NCBI GenBank assembly: GCA_963800235.1
Contig: CAWDAD010000001.1
Location: 682,001-746,000 of the forward strand
Origin: CAVVNP01 sp963800235
Lineage (GTDB): Bacteria; Actinomycetota; Acidimicrobiia; Acidimicrobiales; Iamiaceae
Direction: 5' to 3'
DNA length: 64,000 nucleotides
Position numbers and translations under genes: made by a program. Under the pieces are notes generated by a model. That model saw nothing but the letters and a program-made list of their open reading frames with translations, was not told where the DNA came from and made no database searches. This document shows positions 53,341 through 61,287 of the stretch, piece by piece. Each line of letters starts with the position of its first letter. Positions within the stretch are counted from its first letter, which is position 1.

Positions 53341-53652
53341 CAGGCGAAGCAGCACCACCGATGACACCCATCATGGCGAAGCCAGCGCCGCCCGCAGGGC
53401 GGCGCCCAGAAGCAACGCCAGGCGAAGCAGCACGGCTGGTGAGACCCATCATGGCGAAGCCAGCGCCGCCCGCAGGGCGGCGCCCAGAAGCAACGCCAGG
53501 CGAAGCAGCACCACCGATGACACCCGTCAGGGCGAAGCCAGCGCCGCCCGCAGGGCGGCGCCCAGAAGCAACGCCAGGCGAAGCAGCACGGCTGGTGAGA
53601 CCCATCATGGCGAAGCCAGCGCCGCCCGCAGGGCGGCGCCCGGAAGCACCGC
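53341..53652. repeat. Tandem array B: four copies of a 78-bp hairpin repeat in alternating A-B-A-B types
   Basis: Units start at 53341, 53419, 53497 and 53575. Every unit contains the perfect hairpin GCGCCGCCC-GCA-GGGCGGCGC. Copies 1 and 3 read CACCGATGACACCC after GAAGCAGCAC, copies 2 and 4 read GGCTGGTGAGACCC, so the higher-order unit is 156 bp twice. The array begins two bases beyond the histidine-phosphatase stop and its hairpins could end that transcript. Confidence 0.93.
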
Positions 53653-53654
53653 GC

Positions 53655-54212
53655 TCACACGACGTTGAAGGCGCGCAGGCTGGGGGCGTGGCCGTCGCAG
53701 GCGATGGTGGTGACCGAGGCGGGGGCGACCCAGGCCCGCCAGGCGATCTCGTCGCCGACGCCGAGGGCCCAGGCCATGGCGGCCTTGACCGGGGACACGT
53801 GGGTCACGACCACCACGTCGCGGACGGCGGCGTCGGCGACCAGGTCCTCGCACGCCGCCCGGACCCGCTCGCCCAGGGCGAGGAGGGTCTCGCCGCCGGG
53901 CGGGCAGAAGGTGAGGTCGGACCGCCACCGGCTCCACACCGCCCGGTCGAGCTCACCCAGCGGACGGCCGTCCCACTCCCCGTAGTCGAGCTCGACCCAG
54001 CGGTCGTCGACCTCGACGGGCCGGCCGAAGGCCTCGGCGGTCCGGCGGGTCCGGGTCAGGGGGCTGCTGACCACCCGGTCGACCGGCCCGAGCCGCTCCG
54101 CGGCGGCCTGCGCCTGCTCGACCCCCACGTCGTCGAGCGGCGGGTCGAGCCGGCCGAGCAGCAGGCCCCGGGCGTTGGCGTCGGTGCGTCCGTGGCGGAC
54201 GACGTGCAGCAC
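53655..54212 (-). CDS. Histidine phosphatase family protein (phosphoglycerate-mutase-like)
   Basis: A 185-residue histidine phosphatase. Catalytic R-H-G in L-H-V-V-R-H-G-R-T-D-A-N (residues 2-13), second phosphate-binding Arg in V-V-S-S-P-L-T-R-T-R-R-T-A (about 47-59), Glu in V-E-L-D-Y-G-E-W-D-G (about 73-82) and the late His in V-V-V-T-H-V-S-P-V-K (about 134-143). The pattern resembles cobalamin CobC/alpha-ribazole phosphatase and general phosphatases; substrate unknown. The stop is immediately followed by the 78-bp repeat array. Nine bases separate its start from the upstream gene. Confidence 0.9.
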   Translation of the reverse strand: MLHVVRHGRTDANARGLLLGRLDPPLDDVGVEQAQAAAERLGPVDRVVSSPLTRTRRTAEAFGRPVEVDDRWVELDYGEWDGRPLGELDRAVWSRWRSDLTFCPPGGETLLALGERVRAACEDLVADAAVRDVVVVTHVSPVKAAMAWALGVGDEIAWRAWVAPASVTTIACDGHAPSLRAFNVV

Positions 54213-54221
54213 GAGCCCGCC

Positions 54222-54704
54222 TCAGGCCACCGCGTCGCGGGGCAGCTGACCGGTGCGGAGGAACTGGCGCCGGCGGGCCCGGTCGGCGAGGCCGAAGCGG
54301 TGGTAGCACCACGCGATCACACCGGCGCCCACCAGCTCCAGCAGGAGCGAGGTGGGACCGCGGTCGAGCTCGGGCATGCCCCCGGAGCCGAAGGACCAGC
54401 CGAACGCCGGCCACCAGAACAGCTGGGTGCGGCTCCAGTCGCCGTCGAGCACCAGGTGCCAGAACAGACCGATGGGGAGGCCGAGCAGGCGTCGGCGCAG
54501 CAGTCGTCGCCGCCGGGTGGCGAGCATGACCACCGCCAGCACCGCCACCGCGGCGAGCAGGGTGTGCAGCACCGCCGGGCCCCCGGTCACGACCTCGGCG
54601 ACCGGCAGCACCGCCCCGAGGGCGACCAGCCGGTAGTCGAGCGCCGGGCTCTTGAACACCGCCCAGGTGAGCAGCACGCTCGACCCGGCGAACCAGAGCA
54701 GCAC
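54222..54704 (-). CDS. Conserved integral-membrane protein
   Basis: A 160-residue protein with about four hydrophobic segments (residues 1-15, 22-40, 47-62 and 120-136). Conserved-looking blocks are D-Y-R-L-V-A-L-G-A-V-L-P (about 23-34), H-T-L-L and L-P-I-G-L-F-W-H-L-V-L-D-G (about 76-88), where the His and Asp residues resemble those of membrane-bound metal-dependent hydrolases of the YdjM/LexA-binding type; this is only a resemblance. It lies between the zinc-ribbon and phosphatase genes on the same strand with short gaps, so is probably in their operon. Confidence 0.72.
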   Translation of the reverse strand: MLLWFAGSSVLLTWAVFKSPALDYRLVALGAVLPVAEVVTGGPAVLHTLLAAVAVLAVVMLATRRRRLLRRRLLGLPIGLFWHLVLDGDWSRTQLFWWPAFGWSFGSGGMPELDRGPTSLLLELVGAGVIAWCYHRFGLADRARRRQFLRTGQLPRDAVA

Positions 54705-54720
54705 GTCGACGGTACGGAGC

Positions 54721-55437
54721 TCAGGCGACGACGAGCAGCCGCCCGCACTCCTCGCAGTGGGCGACCTCGCCGGCGTCGAGCTTGCGGATGCGGTTGACCT
54801 CGGAGGAGGACAGGGAGAGGTTGCAGCCGGTGCACATGGCGCCCTCGAGCCGGGCCACCCCGATGCCGCCGGGCGCCCGCCGCAGGGACTCGTACTCCGC
54901 GACCAGCTCGGCCGGGAGGCCCTCGGCGGCCGAGGACCGCTGGTCGTGCTCCTCGGCGATCTCGGCGTCGATCTCGGCCTCGGCCGCGGTCAGGTGCTGC
55001 TGATGGCCGGCCAGCAGGTCGAGGTGCTCGGCGCGCTGGGTCCGCAGCTTCTCGAGCTGCGCCACGACCGGTTCGAGCTGCTCCATGACGTCGAGGTCCT
55101 CGTCCTCCAGCTTGCGTTGGCGCCGTCGCAGGGCGGCCAGCTCGGCTTGGAGGGCCTCGAGCTCGCGGCGGTTGCCGACGGTGCCGCCGTAGAGGGTCCG
55201 GTCGGTCACCACGATCTTGGTGTCCAGGCTCGAGATCTCGTCCTCGAGTCGAGCCTGGCTGCGGGCCAGGACGGATCGGCGCTCCTCGGCGGCGGCGATG
55301 GCGGCCTCCAGTTCGTCGACCACCGCCTGCTCGTCGGCGACCGCGGCACGCTCCGGCAGGGTCTGGCGCCGGTGCTGCAGCTGGTCGAGGCGGCTGTCGT
55401 GCGTCTGCACGACCAGGAGCTGGTCGAGGTGGCCCAT
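54721..55437 (-). CDS. Coiled-coil protein with C-terminal C4 zinc ribbon
   Basis: A 238-residue protein: residues 1-185 are a long antiparallel coiled coil (Q-L-L-V-V-Q-T-H-D-S-R-L-D-Q-L-Q onward, rich in Glu/Leu/Arg/Gln), then a zinc ribbon with C-T-G-C (about 206-209) and C-E-E-C (about 229-232). This is the widespread zf-RING_7/CT398 type family; homologues have been linked to flagellar or RNA-related functions in other phyla, but the actinobacterial role is unknown. ATG 55437 shares its A with the PBP stop (TGATG), so it is translationally coupled to the penicillin-binding protein. Confidence 0.88.
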   Translation of the reverse strand: MGHLDQLLVVQTHDSRLDQLQHRRQTLPERAAVADEQAVVDELEAAIAAAEERRSVLARSQARLEDEISSLDTKIVVTDRTLYGGTVGNRRELEALQAELAALRRRQRKLEDEDLDVMEQLEPVVAQLEKLRTQRAEHLDLLAGHQQHLTAAEAEIDAEIAEEHDQRSSAAEGLPAELVAEYESLRRAPGGIGVARLEGAMCTGCNLSLSSSEVNRIRKLDAGEVAHCEECGRLLVVA

Positions 55438-57665
55438 CAGTTTCCGTTGCCTCCAGCGGTGGCGGTCGAGGTGTCGGTCGTGCCGGTGGTGCTCGTGGAC
55501 GGCTCGATGCCGTTCGATCCGCTGCCCGAGTCGGTGGCGCCGGTGCCGCCCGAGCCGGTGCCGCCCGAACCCGAGCCGCCCGGGCCGGAGCCCCCCGACC
55601 CCGAGCCGGAGCCGCGCGACCCGCTCCCGCCGGAGCTGCCGCCGCCCGAGGGGCGCGGCGTCGGCGGTAGCAGGCCGTTGTCGAGGTGCCAGTCGAGGTA
55701 CCGGCCGTCGCGGGCCGGGTCCGGGGCGGCGAAGTCCTTCACCTGGCGCTCGGCCAGCAGCCGGTTCATGTAGTTGCCCCACGTGTCGGCCGCGTAGGCG
55801 CCGCCGGTGGCGTCACCGCCGCCGAAGGACAGCGGCACCGCCCCCTCCACCGCTCCCATCCACACCGACGTGGCCATCTGCGGGGTGTACCCGACGAACC
55901 AGAGGTCGGTGGCGTTCTCGGTGGTGCCGGTCTTGCCGGCGGCCGGCTGGCCGTTGGTGAGCTGGGCCTTGGTGCCGGTGCCGGCCTGGACGTTGGCGGC
56001 CAGGATCTGGGTGACCAGGCGGGCGCTCTGCACCGACATGACCCGTTCGGGGGCGGGCTGGTGCTCGAACAGCACGTGGCCGGTGCTGTCCTCGACCCGC
56101 TCGACCATGTAGGGCGGGTTGCGGATCCCGTCGTCGGCGAACACCGCGTAGGCGGCGGCCATGTCGAAGGGCGTCACGCTGTTGGTGCCGATGGCAGCCG
56201 AGGTGTACTCCGCCTTCAGGGGGGTGCTGGTGAGGCCCAGGCGGCGGGCCATGTTCATGAAGTTGGGGACGCCGACCACCAGCCCGAGGCGCAGGAAGGC
56301 GCAGTTCGACGACGCCTGGGTCTGGGCGGTGAGGTCGCCGACGAAGCCGGCCTCGCCGGCGAAGTTCCGCGGCGGCGTCCCCGCCTGGTCCTGGGCCTCG
56401 TAGCCGGGCAGGCCGGGGCAGGGGCTGGTGCCGTCGATGGTGTCGGCCGGGATCAGCCCGCGCTCCATGCCCTCGGCCAGCACGAACGGCTTGAACGACG
56501 ACCCGGCCTGCCGGCCCGAGGAGTTGTCCGCCAGGTTGAACGGGTCGCGCGAGTTGGGGTCGACGCCGCCGACCATGACCCGCACCGCCCCGGTGTTCGG
56601 CTCGATCGAGACGATGGCGGCGGTGCCGATGCGGGAGTGGCCGTCCTTGGGGTCGGGGGCCACGTCGAAGGTGCCGTCGCCCTTGCCGCCCGGCATGGTG
56701 TCGTTGCGGGCCTGCTCGGCCATGGCCTGGGCCCGGGGGTCGTAGGTCGTGTAGATCCGCAGGCCGCCGCGGAAGATGGCGTTGTACCGGGCCGAGTAGG
56801 TGCTGCCCAGCCGGTCGTCGTTGAGCAGCCGGTTGATCACGTCCTGGGTGAAGTAGCCCTCCGGCGGGGGCGGCTCGTTGATGGCGGTGGGCAGCGGCGC
56901 CAGGCTGGCGAAGTCGGCCTCGCCCTTGGTGAGCTTCTTGGTCTCGACCAGGCGGAGCAGCGCCTGCTTGCGGCGGGCGAGGGTCCGCTGCGGGGAGGTG
57001 ATCGGGTCGTAGAGGGAGGGGTTGGAGATCATCGACGCCAGCAGCGCGGACTGGGCCCAGTCGAGGTCCTTCGCGTCCTTGCCGAAGTAGGTCTGGGCGG
57101 CGGCCTGGACGCCGTAGGCGTTGTGGCCGAAGTAGGCGGTGTTGAGGTACCGCTCGAGGATCTGGTTCTTGGTCAGCTGCTTCTCCAGCTGCACCGCCAG
57201 GAAGCCCTCCCGCAGCTTGCGCGACAGCGTGCGCTCGTTGCCGACGATCGAGTTCTTGACGACCTGCTGGGTGATGGTCGACCCGCCCTGGGCGATGCCG
57301 CCGGCGTCGACGTTGGAGAGCAGCGCCCGGAAGACCGAGCGGAGGTTCACGCCCTTGTGCTGGTAGAAGTCCGAGTCCTCGACGGCCAGCACCGACGCCA
57401 CCATGTGGGGCGAGACGTCGGCCAGCTTGACCGGGATCCGGTTCTCCCGCTGCAGGACGGCCATCTGGTTGCCGAAGCGGTCGTACATGATCGATCGCTG
57501 GGCCAGGGCGTCGAGGTTGATCTGCTCCGGGTCCGAGACGTGGGCGCCCACCACCCGCGCCACCTCGGGCGAGACCAGCACCACGGTCGTGGCCAGCAGA
57601 GCCGCCAGCGCGACCATGAAGCCGATCAGCCGGGTGGTGCGCGAGAAGTAGGTGCGGACCTTCAT
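55437..57665 (-). CDS. Class A penicillin-binding protein (PonA-like)
   Basis: Bifunctional wall synthase, 742 residues. One N-terminal membrane helix (about 12-35); GT51 glycosyltransferase with V-E-D-S-D-F-Y-Q-H-K-G (catalytic Glu, about 91-101), Q-G-G-S-T-I-T-Q-Q-V-V-K-N (about 122-134) and R-K-L-R-E; transpeptidase with S-S-F-K-P (nucleophile Ser), S-S-N-C-A and K-T-G-T-T. The C-terminus (about 665-742) is a secreted low-complexity Gly/Ser/Thr tail. It polymerises glycan strands and cross-links peptides outside the membrane. ATG 57665 lies 11 bases after a TAGTGT hexamer (57682-57677). Adds a non-septal synthase to the FtsW/FtsI pair. Confidence 0.95.
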   Translation of the reverse strand: MKVRTYFSRTTRLIGFMVALAALLATTVVLVSPEVARVVGAHVSDPEQINLDALAQRSIMYDRFGNQMAVLQRENRIPVKLADVSPHMVASVLAVEDSDFYQHKGVNLRSVFRALLSNVDAGGIAQGGSTITQQVVKNSIVGNERTLSRKLREGFLAVQLEKQLTKNQILERYLNTAYFGHNAYGVQAAAQTYFGKDAKDLDWAQSALLASMISNPSLYDPITSPQRTLARRKQALLRLVETKKLTKGEADFASLAPLPTAINEPPPPEGYFTQDVINRLLNDDRLGSTYSARYNAIFRGGLRIYTTYDPRAQAMAEQARNDTMPGGKGDGTFDVAPDPKDGHSRIGTAAIVSIEPNTGAVRVMVGGVDPNSRDPFNLADNSSGRQAGSSFKPFVLAEGMERGLIPADTIDGTSPCPGLPGYEAQDQAGTPPRNFAGEAGFVGDLTAQTQASSNCAFLRLGLVVGVPNFMNMARRLGLTSTPLKAEYTSAAIGTNSVTPFDMAAAYAVFADDGIRNPPYMVERVEDSTGHVLFEHQPAPERVMSVQSARLVTQILAANVQAGTGTKAQLTNGQPAAGKTGTTENATDLWFVGYTPQMATSVWMGAVEGAVPLSFGGGDATGGAYAADTWGNYMNRLLAERQVKDFAAPDPARDGRYLDWHLDNGLLPPTPRPSGGGSSGGSGSRGSGSGSGGSGPGGSGSGGTGSGGTGATDSGSGSNGIEPSTSTTGTTDTSTATAGGNGN

Positions 57666-57754
57666 GGAGCGAATCGACACTACCGGTCGGTGCCCTCCGC
57701 CCACCGTTCACCGACCGGTCCCCGAGGCCCGGTCGGTCGGCCCGGATCGGCGTC

Positions 57755-57760
57755 TAGGGT
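57755..57760 (+). promoter_or_regulatory. -10 element of the LLM oxidoreductase gene (leaderless)
   Basis: TAGGGT followed by six bases and the ATG at 57767; no ribosome site upstream. Confidence 0.5.
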
Positions 57761-57766
57761 CCGCCC

Positions 57767-58705
57767 ATGAGCCACCCCCGCCCCTTCCGGTTCGGGCTCC
57801 AGCTGTCCCGGGCCGACGACGCCGCGCAGTGGACCGAGCTGGCCCGCAAGGCCGAGGACCTCGGCTTCGCCACGCTGTTCCTGCCCGACCACTTCGGCGA
57901 CCAGCTCGCACCGATCCCCGCCCTCACCGCCGCCGCGGCGGTCACCACCGACCTGCGCCTCGGCACGCTGGTGTTCGACAACGACTACCGGCACCCGGTG
58001 GTGCTGGCCAAGGAGGCGGCCACCGTCGACCTGCTCTCCGAGGGCCGTCTCGAGCTCGGCATCGGCGCCGGCTGGATGGCCAGCGACTACGAGCAGTCGG
58101 GCATGCCCTACGACGCGCCCAAGGTGCGCGTCGACCGGATGGAGGAGGGCGTGGCCGTCCTGAAGGGCCTCTTCGCCGACGGCCCCTTCTCCTACCAGGG
58201 CGAGCACTACACGATCACCGAGCTCGACGGGCAGCCGAAGCCGGTGCAGCGCCCGCACCCGCCGATCCTGATCGGCGCCGCCCAGAAGCGCCTGCTGTCG
58301 ATCGCCGGTCGCGAGGCGGACATCGTGGGCATCAACCCCGCCATCCGCAGCGGCCGGGTCGACGCCGACGCCGCCCGGTCCGGGCTGGCCGAGGAGACCG
58401 ACCAGAAGCTGGGGTGGGTCCGGGAGGCCGCCGGCGACCGCTACGACGACCTCGAGCTGAACATGCTGATGTTCAGCGTGGCCGTCACCGACGACCGGAC
58501 CGACCTGATCGAGAAGCTCGCCCCGCTCTTCGGCCTCGAACCCCCGCAGCTCGAGGACTACCCCCACGCCCTCATCGGCTCGACCGGTGAGATCTGCGAT
58601 CAGCTCCGCCGGGGCCGGGAGCGCTGGGACGTCTCCTACGTCACCGTCCAGGGCGACACCGTCGACGACGTGGCGCCGGTGGTCGCGGAGCTGGCCGGCA
58701 CCTGA
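57767..58705 (+). CDS. LLM-class F420-dependent oxidoreductase
   Basis: A 312-residue TIM-barrel flavin/F420 oxidoreductase of the luciferase-like superfamily. Seen: F-R-F-G-L-Q-L-S (start), L-F-L-P-D-H-F (about 37-43), L-G-T-L-V-F-D-N-D-Y-R-H-P-V-V-L-A-K-E-A-A-T-V-D-L-L-S-E-G-R-L-E-L-G-I-G-A-G-W (about 65-103), and P-P-I-L-I-G-A-A-Q-K-R-L-L. The D-Y-R-H-P and G-A-G-W residues are typical of F420-using mycobacterial-type members. Substrate unknown. The gene stands alone: promoter hexamer before, strong hairpin after. Confidence 0.9.
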   Translation: MSHPRPFRFGLQLSRADDAAQWTELARKAEDLGFATLFLPDHFGDQLAPIPALTAAAAVTTDLRLGTLVFDNDYRHPVVLAKEAATVDLLSEGRLELGIGAGWMASDYEQSGMPYDAPKVRVDRMEEGVAVLKGLFADGPFSYQGEHYTITELDGQPKPVQRPHPPILIGAAQKRLLSIAGREADIVGINPAIRSGRVDADAARSGLAEETDQKLGWVREAAGDRYDDLELNMLMFSVAVTDDRTDLIEKLAPLFGLEPPQLEDYPHALIGSTGEICDQLRRGRERWDVSYVTVQGDTVDDVAPVVAELAGT

Positions 58706-58715
58706 GCCCGGACGC

Positions 58716-58746
58716 GACGAGAGGCGCCCTCGAGGCGCCTCTCGTC
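58716..58746 (+). terminator. Strong hairpin after the LLM oxidoreductase gene
   Basis: GACGAGAGGCGCC-CTCGA-GGCGCCTCTCGTC: a perfect 13-bp stem with a five-base loop, starting 10 bases after the stop codon. It is the strongest terminator-like hairpin seen, though without a U-run; it may also serve the convergent CsbD gene. Confidence 0.75.
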
Positions 58747-58781
58747 CAGATCCGGTGTCGGCGGTCCGCCGACGGCGGGGA

Positions 58782-58970
58782 TCAGTCGTCGTGGAGCTTG
58801 TCCTTGACCTTGTCGACGGCGCCCTCGACCTTCTCCTTGGCGTCGTCGACGGTCTCCTTGACCTTGCCCGAGGCCTGGTCGGTCTTGCCCTCGCGCTTGA
58901 GATCGTCGTCGTTCGTCAGGTCGCCGGCGGCCTCCTTGGCCCGGCCCTTGAGATCGTCGGTGTTCGGCAT
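58782..58970 (-). CDS. CsbD-family small stress protein
   Basis: A 62-residue, highly charged helical protein: N-T-D-D-L-K-G-R-A-K-E-A-A-G-D-L-T at the start is the CsbD signature, followed by K-V-K-E-T-V-D-D-A-K-E-K-V-E repeats. CsbD proteins are general-stress-induced in many bacteria, with no known activity. AAGGAG lies eight bases before the ATG. Next to the PRC-barrel genes, which are also common in stress loci. Confidence 0.9.
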   Translation of the reverse strand: MPNTDDLKGRAKEAAGDLTNDDDLKREGKTDQASGKVKETVDDAKEKVEGAVDKVKDKLHDD

Positions 58971-59087
58971 GGATGCGCTCCTTGGGGTGGCGTTCCCCTT
59001 GATCTTGCCGAGGGTCGACGGTCAATCCAACGCCCGGGACCTGTGCCAGGTCCCACAGCCCGCCGGCGCGACCGGGCGGAGGGGCGC

Positions 59088-59528
59088 TCAGGCGTCCTCG
59101 GCGACGTCGACGACGACGGCGTAGGAGCCGACCCCCCGAAGCCGGTCGGCGGGTACGTCGGCGCCCTGGTCCGACCGCAGGGCCTGGACCTCGGCGGAGT
59201 CGGGATCGAAGTCGACGTCGACGACGGTGCCCACCTCCTCGCCGAGCACGGTCAGGAGCCGCTTGCCCATCGGGTCGTTGCGCCCGGAGGCGGCGTCCTT
59301 GGTCTGGGCCTCGTCCCCGGCGGGCGGACCCTCGACCAGGATCGCGTCGGGCCCGAACCCGCTGACCTGATCCCAGTCGAAGGCGACGGCCTTCCGCCCC
59401 GACCCCACCACCAGCGCCACGATCTTCCGAGCGCCGGCGTCGACCACGAACGAGGACAGCTCCCCGTGGGACTCGGCGTCGTCGCGGCTGACGACCCGTC
59501 GGCCGGTGGCGTCGCGGAACCACGTCAT
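59088..59528 (-). CDS. PRC-barrel-like protein (second of a pair)
   Basis: A 146-residue protein with a beta-barrel pattern of the PRC type (G-R-R-V-V-S-R-D-D-A-E-S-H-G-E-L-S-S-F-V-V-D; G-K-R-L-L-T-V-L-G-E-E-V-G-T-V-V-D-V-D-F-D). Two such repeats are visible (about residues 1-65 and 85-140). PRC barrels occur in RimM and photosynthetic reaction centres; stand-alone ones are of unknown role. ATG 59528 overlaps the stop of the upstream PRC gene as ATGA. Confidence 0.8.
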   Translation of the reverse strand: MTWFRDATGRRVVSRDDAESHGELSSFVVDAGARKIVALVVGSGRKAVAFDWDQVSGFGPDAILVEGPPAGDEAQTKDAASGRNDPMGKRLLTVLGEEVGTVVDVDFDPDSAEVQALRSDQGADVPADRLRGVGSYAVVVDVAEDA

Positions 59529-60130
59529 GAGCCACCTCCCTCGTCACCGTGCTGCTGGTCGCCGTGCCCCTCGTCGCCGTGCTCGGACCGGTAGCGCTCG
59601 ACCGCCGCGCCGAACCCCGAGAAGTCGTCGCTCACGTACTGCTCGACCTGATCCGGCACCAGCAGGGCCTCGCCGCTCAGCGCCAGCTGGGCCGGGCGGG
59701 GGATGAACCAGGTGACGTCGCGGTCGGGGCGGGCCAGCTGGTAGCCGACCACCTCGCCGTCGCCACCCAGCCACATGACCAGGTCGCTGACCGTGCCGAG
59801 CTTGGTGCCGCCCTCGGTGATCACCTCGTTGCCGATCACGTCACGGTCGCCGTCGGGCTTGGCCACCTCGTCGGGGGCGTCGGACCTGGCCACCAGGGCG
59901 TCGACGTCGCTGATCATCACGGCGTCGGGGCCGATGGCCGACACCGACGACGCCGGCAGCACCGCCTTCATGCGCCCGCTCATGAAGCCGCGCTTGTTGA
60001 GGGTGAGACCGAGGAGGCGGCCCTCCTCGCTGCCGTAGACCACGTCCTTGACCTCGGCCACGTCCTCGCCGCCGTCGATGGTGACGACCGGCAGCGCCAT
60101 GATCTCCGAGGCCCGGATCATGCGGTTCAC
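59525..60130 (-). CDS. PRC-barrel-domain protein (first of a pair)
   Basis: A 201-residue protein with two PRC-barrel units (M-I-R-A-S-E-I-M-A-L-P-V-V-T-I-D-G-G-E-D-V-A-E-V-K-D-V-V-Y, about 4-32, and G-G-T-K-L-G-T-V-S-D-L-V-M-W-L, about 104-118) and a His/Gly/Asp-rich C-terminal tail (H-G-D-E-G-H-G-D-Q-Q-H). The tail could bind metal, though that is speculative. GTG 60130 overlaps the upstream stop as GTGA; an ATG lies three codons inside. Part of a three-gene coupled set ending at 59088. Confidence 0.85.
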   Translation of the reverse strand: MNRMIRASEIMALPVVTIDGGEDVAEVKDVVYGSEEGRLLGLTLNKRGFMSGRMKAVLPASSVSAIGPDAVMISDVDALVARSDAPDEVAKPDGDRDVIGNEVITEGGTKLGTVSDLVMWLGGDGEVVGYQLARPDRDVTWFIPRPAQLALSGEALLVPDQVEQYVSDDFSGFGAAVERYRSEHGDEGHGDQQHGDEGGGS

Positions 60131-60270
60131 GACCCGCCCCCTCGCTTGGAGCCGGGTTGCTTGGCGGCGATGACGCCGCCGCTGCGTCGGGCCCGCTGCA
60201 GGACGAGCAGCCCGACGGCCAGCGCCACCAGCACCACCACCACGATCAGGATGATCAGCCAGGTTGACAT
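60127..60270 (-). CDS. Small single-pass membrane protein (47 residues)
   Basis: M-S-T-W-L-I-I-L-I-V-V-V-V-L-V-A-L-A-V-G-L-L-V-L is one membrane helix, followed by a basic, Gly-rich cytosolic end. ATG 60270 has a clear GGAGGG six bases upstream, and the stop overlaps the next gene's GTG as GTGA, so this short frame is very likely real. First gene of the PRC-barrel set. Function unknown; such mini-proteins are common beside stress proteins. Confidence 0.82.
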   Translation of the reverse strand: MSTWLIILIVVVVLVALAVGLLVLQRARRSGGVIAAKQPGSKRGGGS

Positions 60271-60477
60271 CGGGACCCTCCGGTGGGCTTGGATCGAATC
60301 GAGCGGACGTGCAGGCCCGGACCGAGCGGCCGAGCGAACCCGACCGTACCGGCGTCCTCGTCCGATGTCGCTCGCCCGATCGGGCCTCTTCCTCGGATCG
60401 GGACGCCCGACCCCTGCCGGTGGGCCGCCACCCCCGCCGCCGAGCCCTGCGCCCCGCCCCGGCCGAGACCGGGCGGG

Positions 60478-60483
60478 TAGCGT
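60478..60483 (+). promoter_or_regulatory. -10 element deciding the start of the membrane-protein gene
   Basis: TAGCGT overlaps the in-frame GTG at 60482 and stands seven bases before the GTG at 60491, which therefore is the likelier start. Confidence 0.45.
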
Positions 60484-60490
60484 GACCGTC

Positions 60491-61252
60491 GTGACGCTGC
60501 TCGTGCTGGCCGTGGTCGTGGCCGTCGCCGCCGCCGTGCGATCGACGTGGTCGCCGTGCGGGTGGTCGATGCTGTCGACCATCACGCCGATCAGCGAGCG
60601 GTCCCGCGGCCACCGCTACGGGGTCACCGCCACCTGGTTCGTGGTGGGCGCCGTGGTCGGGGGCGCGACCCTCGGCGGGCTCGCCGCCCTCGGGGCGCTG
60701 GCCGTGTCGGCCGCCGGCCCGAGCGCCGAGGTGGCGCTGGTGGTGGCCGGCGCGCTGGGAGCCGTCGCGGTGGCGGTCGACACCGGTGCGCTCGGTCCTC
60801 GGCCGCCGTTCTTCCACCGCCAGGTGAACGACGACTGGCTCCGCGACTTCCGCGCCTGGGTCTACGGGGTCGGCTTCGGTTGGCAGATCGGCGCCGGGCT
60901 GACCACCTACATCATGACCGCCGGCGTGGTCCTCACCGTCGCCCTGGCCGCCCTCACCGCCAGCCCGGCGGCCGCCCTGGGCATCGGCCTGCTGTTCGGC
61001 ACCATCCGGGGCCTGGCGGTGCTGCTCAGCTCGCGCCTCACCTCCCCCACCGCCCTGACCGGGTTCCACCAGCGCTTCGGCGCCGCCGAGGAGCCGGTCC
61101 GCGTCGCGGTCATCGCCGTCGAGGCGGCGGTGTCGCTCGTGGCGCTGGCCGTGGCCTGGTGGCCGGCGGCGTTGGCCGGCGTCGCCCTGGGCGGCGCCGC
61201 CGTGGCGACCCACCGGCTGCGCCCGGCCGCCCGCACCCGCGCCACCGCCTAG
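60491..61252 (+). CDS. Multi-pass membrane protein with SPCGWSML motif
   Basis: A 253-residue protein with about six hydrophobic helices. Near the N-terminus, just after the first helix, is R-S-T-W-S-P-C-G-W-S-M-L-S-T-I-T-P (about residues 20-36), which resembles the S-P-C-x-x-P-M-L start of CcdA/DsbD-type transporters, but here only a single Cys is present and the second Cys of those proteins is not found. A conserved external or cytosolic loop has D-W-L-R-D-F-R-A-W-V-Y-G-V-G-F-G-W-Q-I-G. I do not recognise a function; a transporter is possible. Confidence 0.72.
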   Translation: MTLLVLAVVVAVAAAVRSTWSPCGWSMLSTITPISERSRGHRYGVTATWFVVGAVVGGATLGGLAALGALAVSAAGPSAEVALVVAGALGAVAVAVDTGALGPRPPFFHRQVNDDWLRDFRAWVYGVGFGWQIGAGLTTYIMTAGVVLTVALAALTASPAAALGIGLLFGTIRGLAVLLSSRLTSPTALTGFHQRFGAAEEPVRVAVIAVEAAVSLVALAVAWWPAALAGVALGGAAVATHRLRPAARTRATA

Positions 61253-61274
61253 GGGTGGGCGGCAGCCGGCCGCC

Positions 61275-61280
61275 TACCGT
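61275..61280 (+). promoter_or_regulatory. -10 element of the second nitroreductase gene
   Basis: TACCGT followed by seven bases and ATG 61288. Confidence 0.4.
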
Positions 61281-61287
61281 CGAGGCC

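Noticed and set aside
53059..53652. CRISPR array
   Set aside because: Units of 60 and 78 bp are contiguous without unique spacers, and no cas genes are nearby.
53060..53668. A 202-codon open frame through the repeat block, and minus-strand frames through the same DNA
   Set aside because: Both repeat periods (60 and 78) are multiples of three, so frames stay open by construction on both strands. No ribosome site or start context supports translation.
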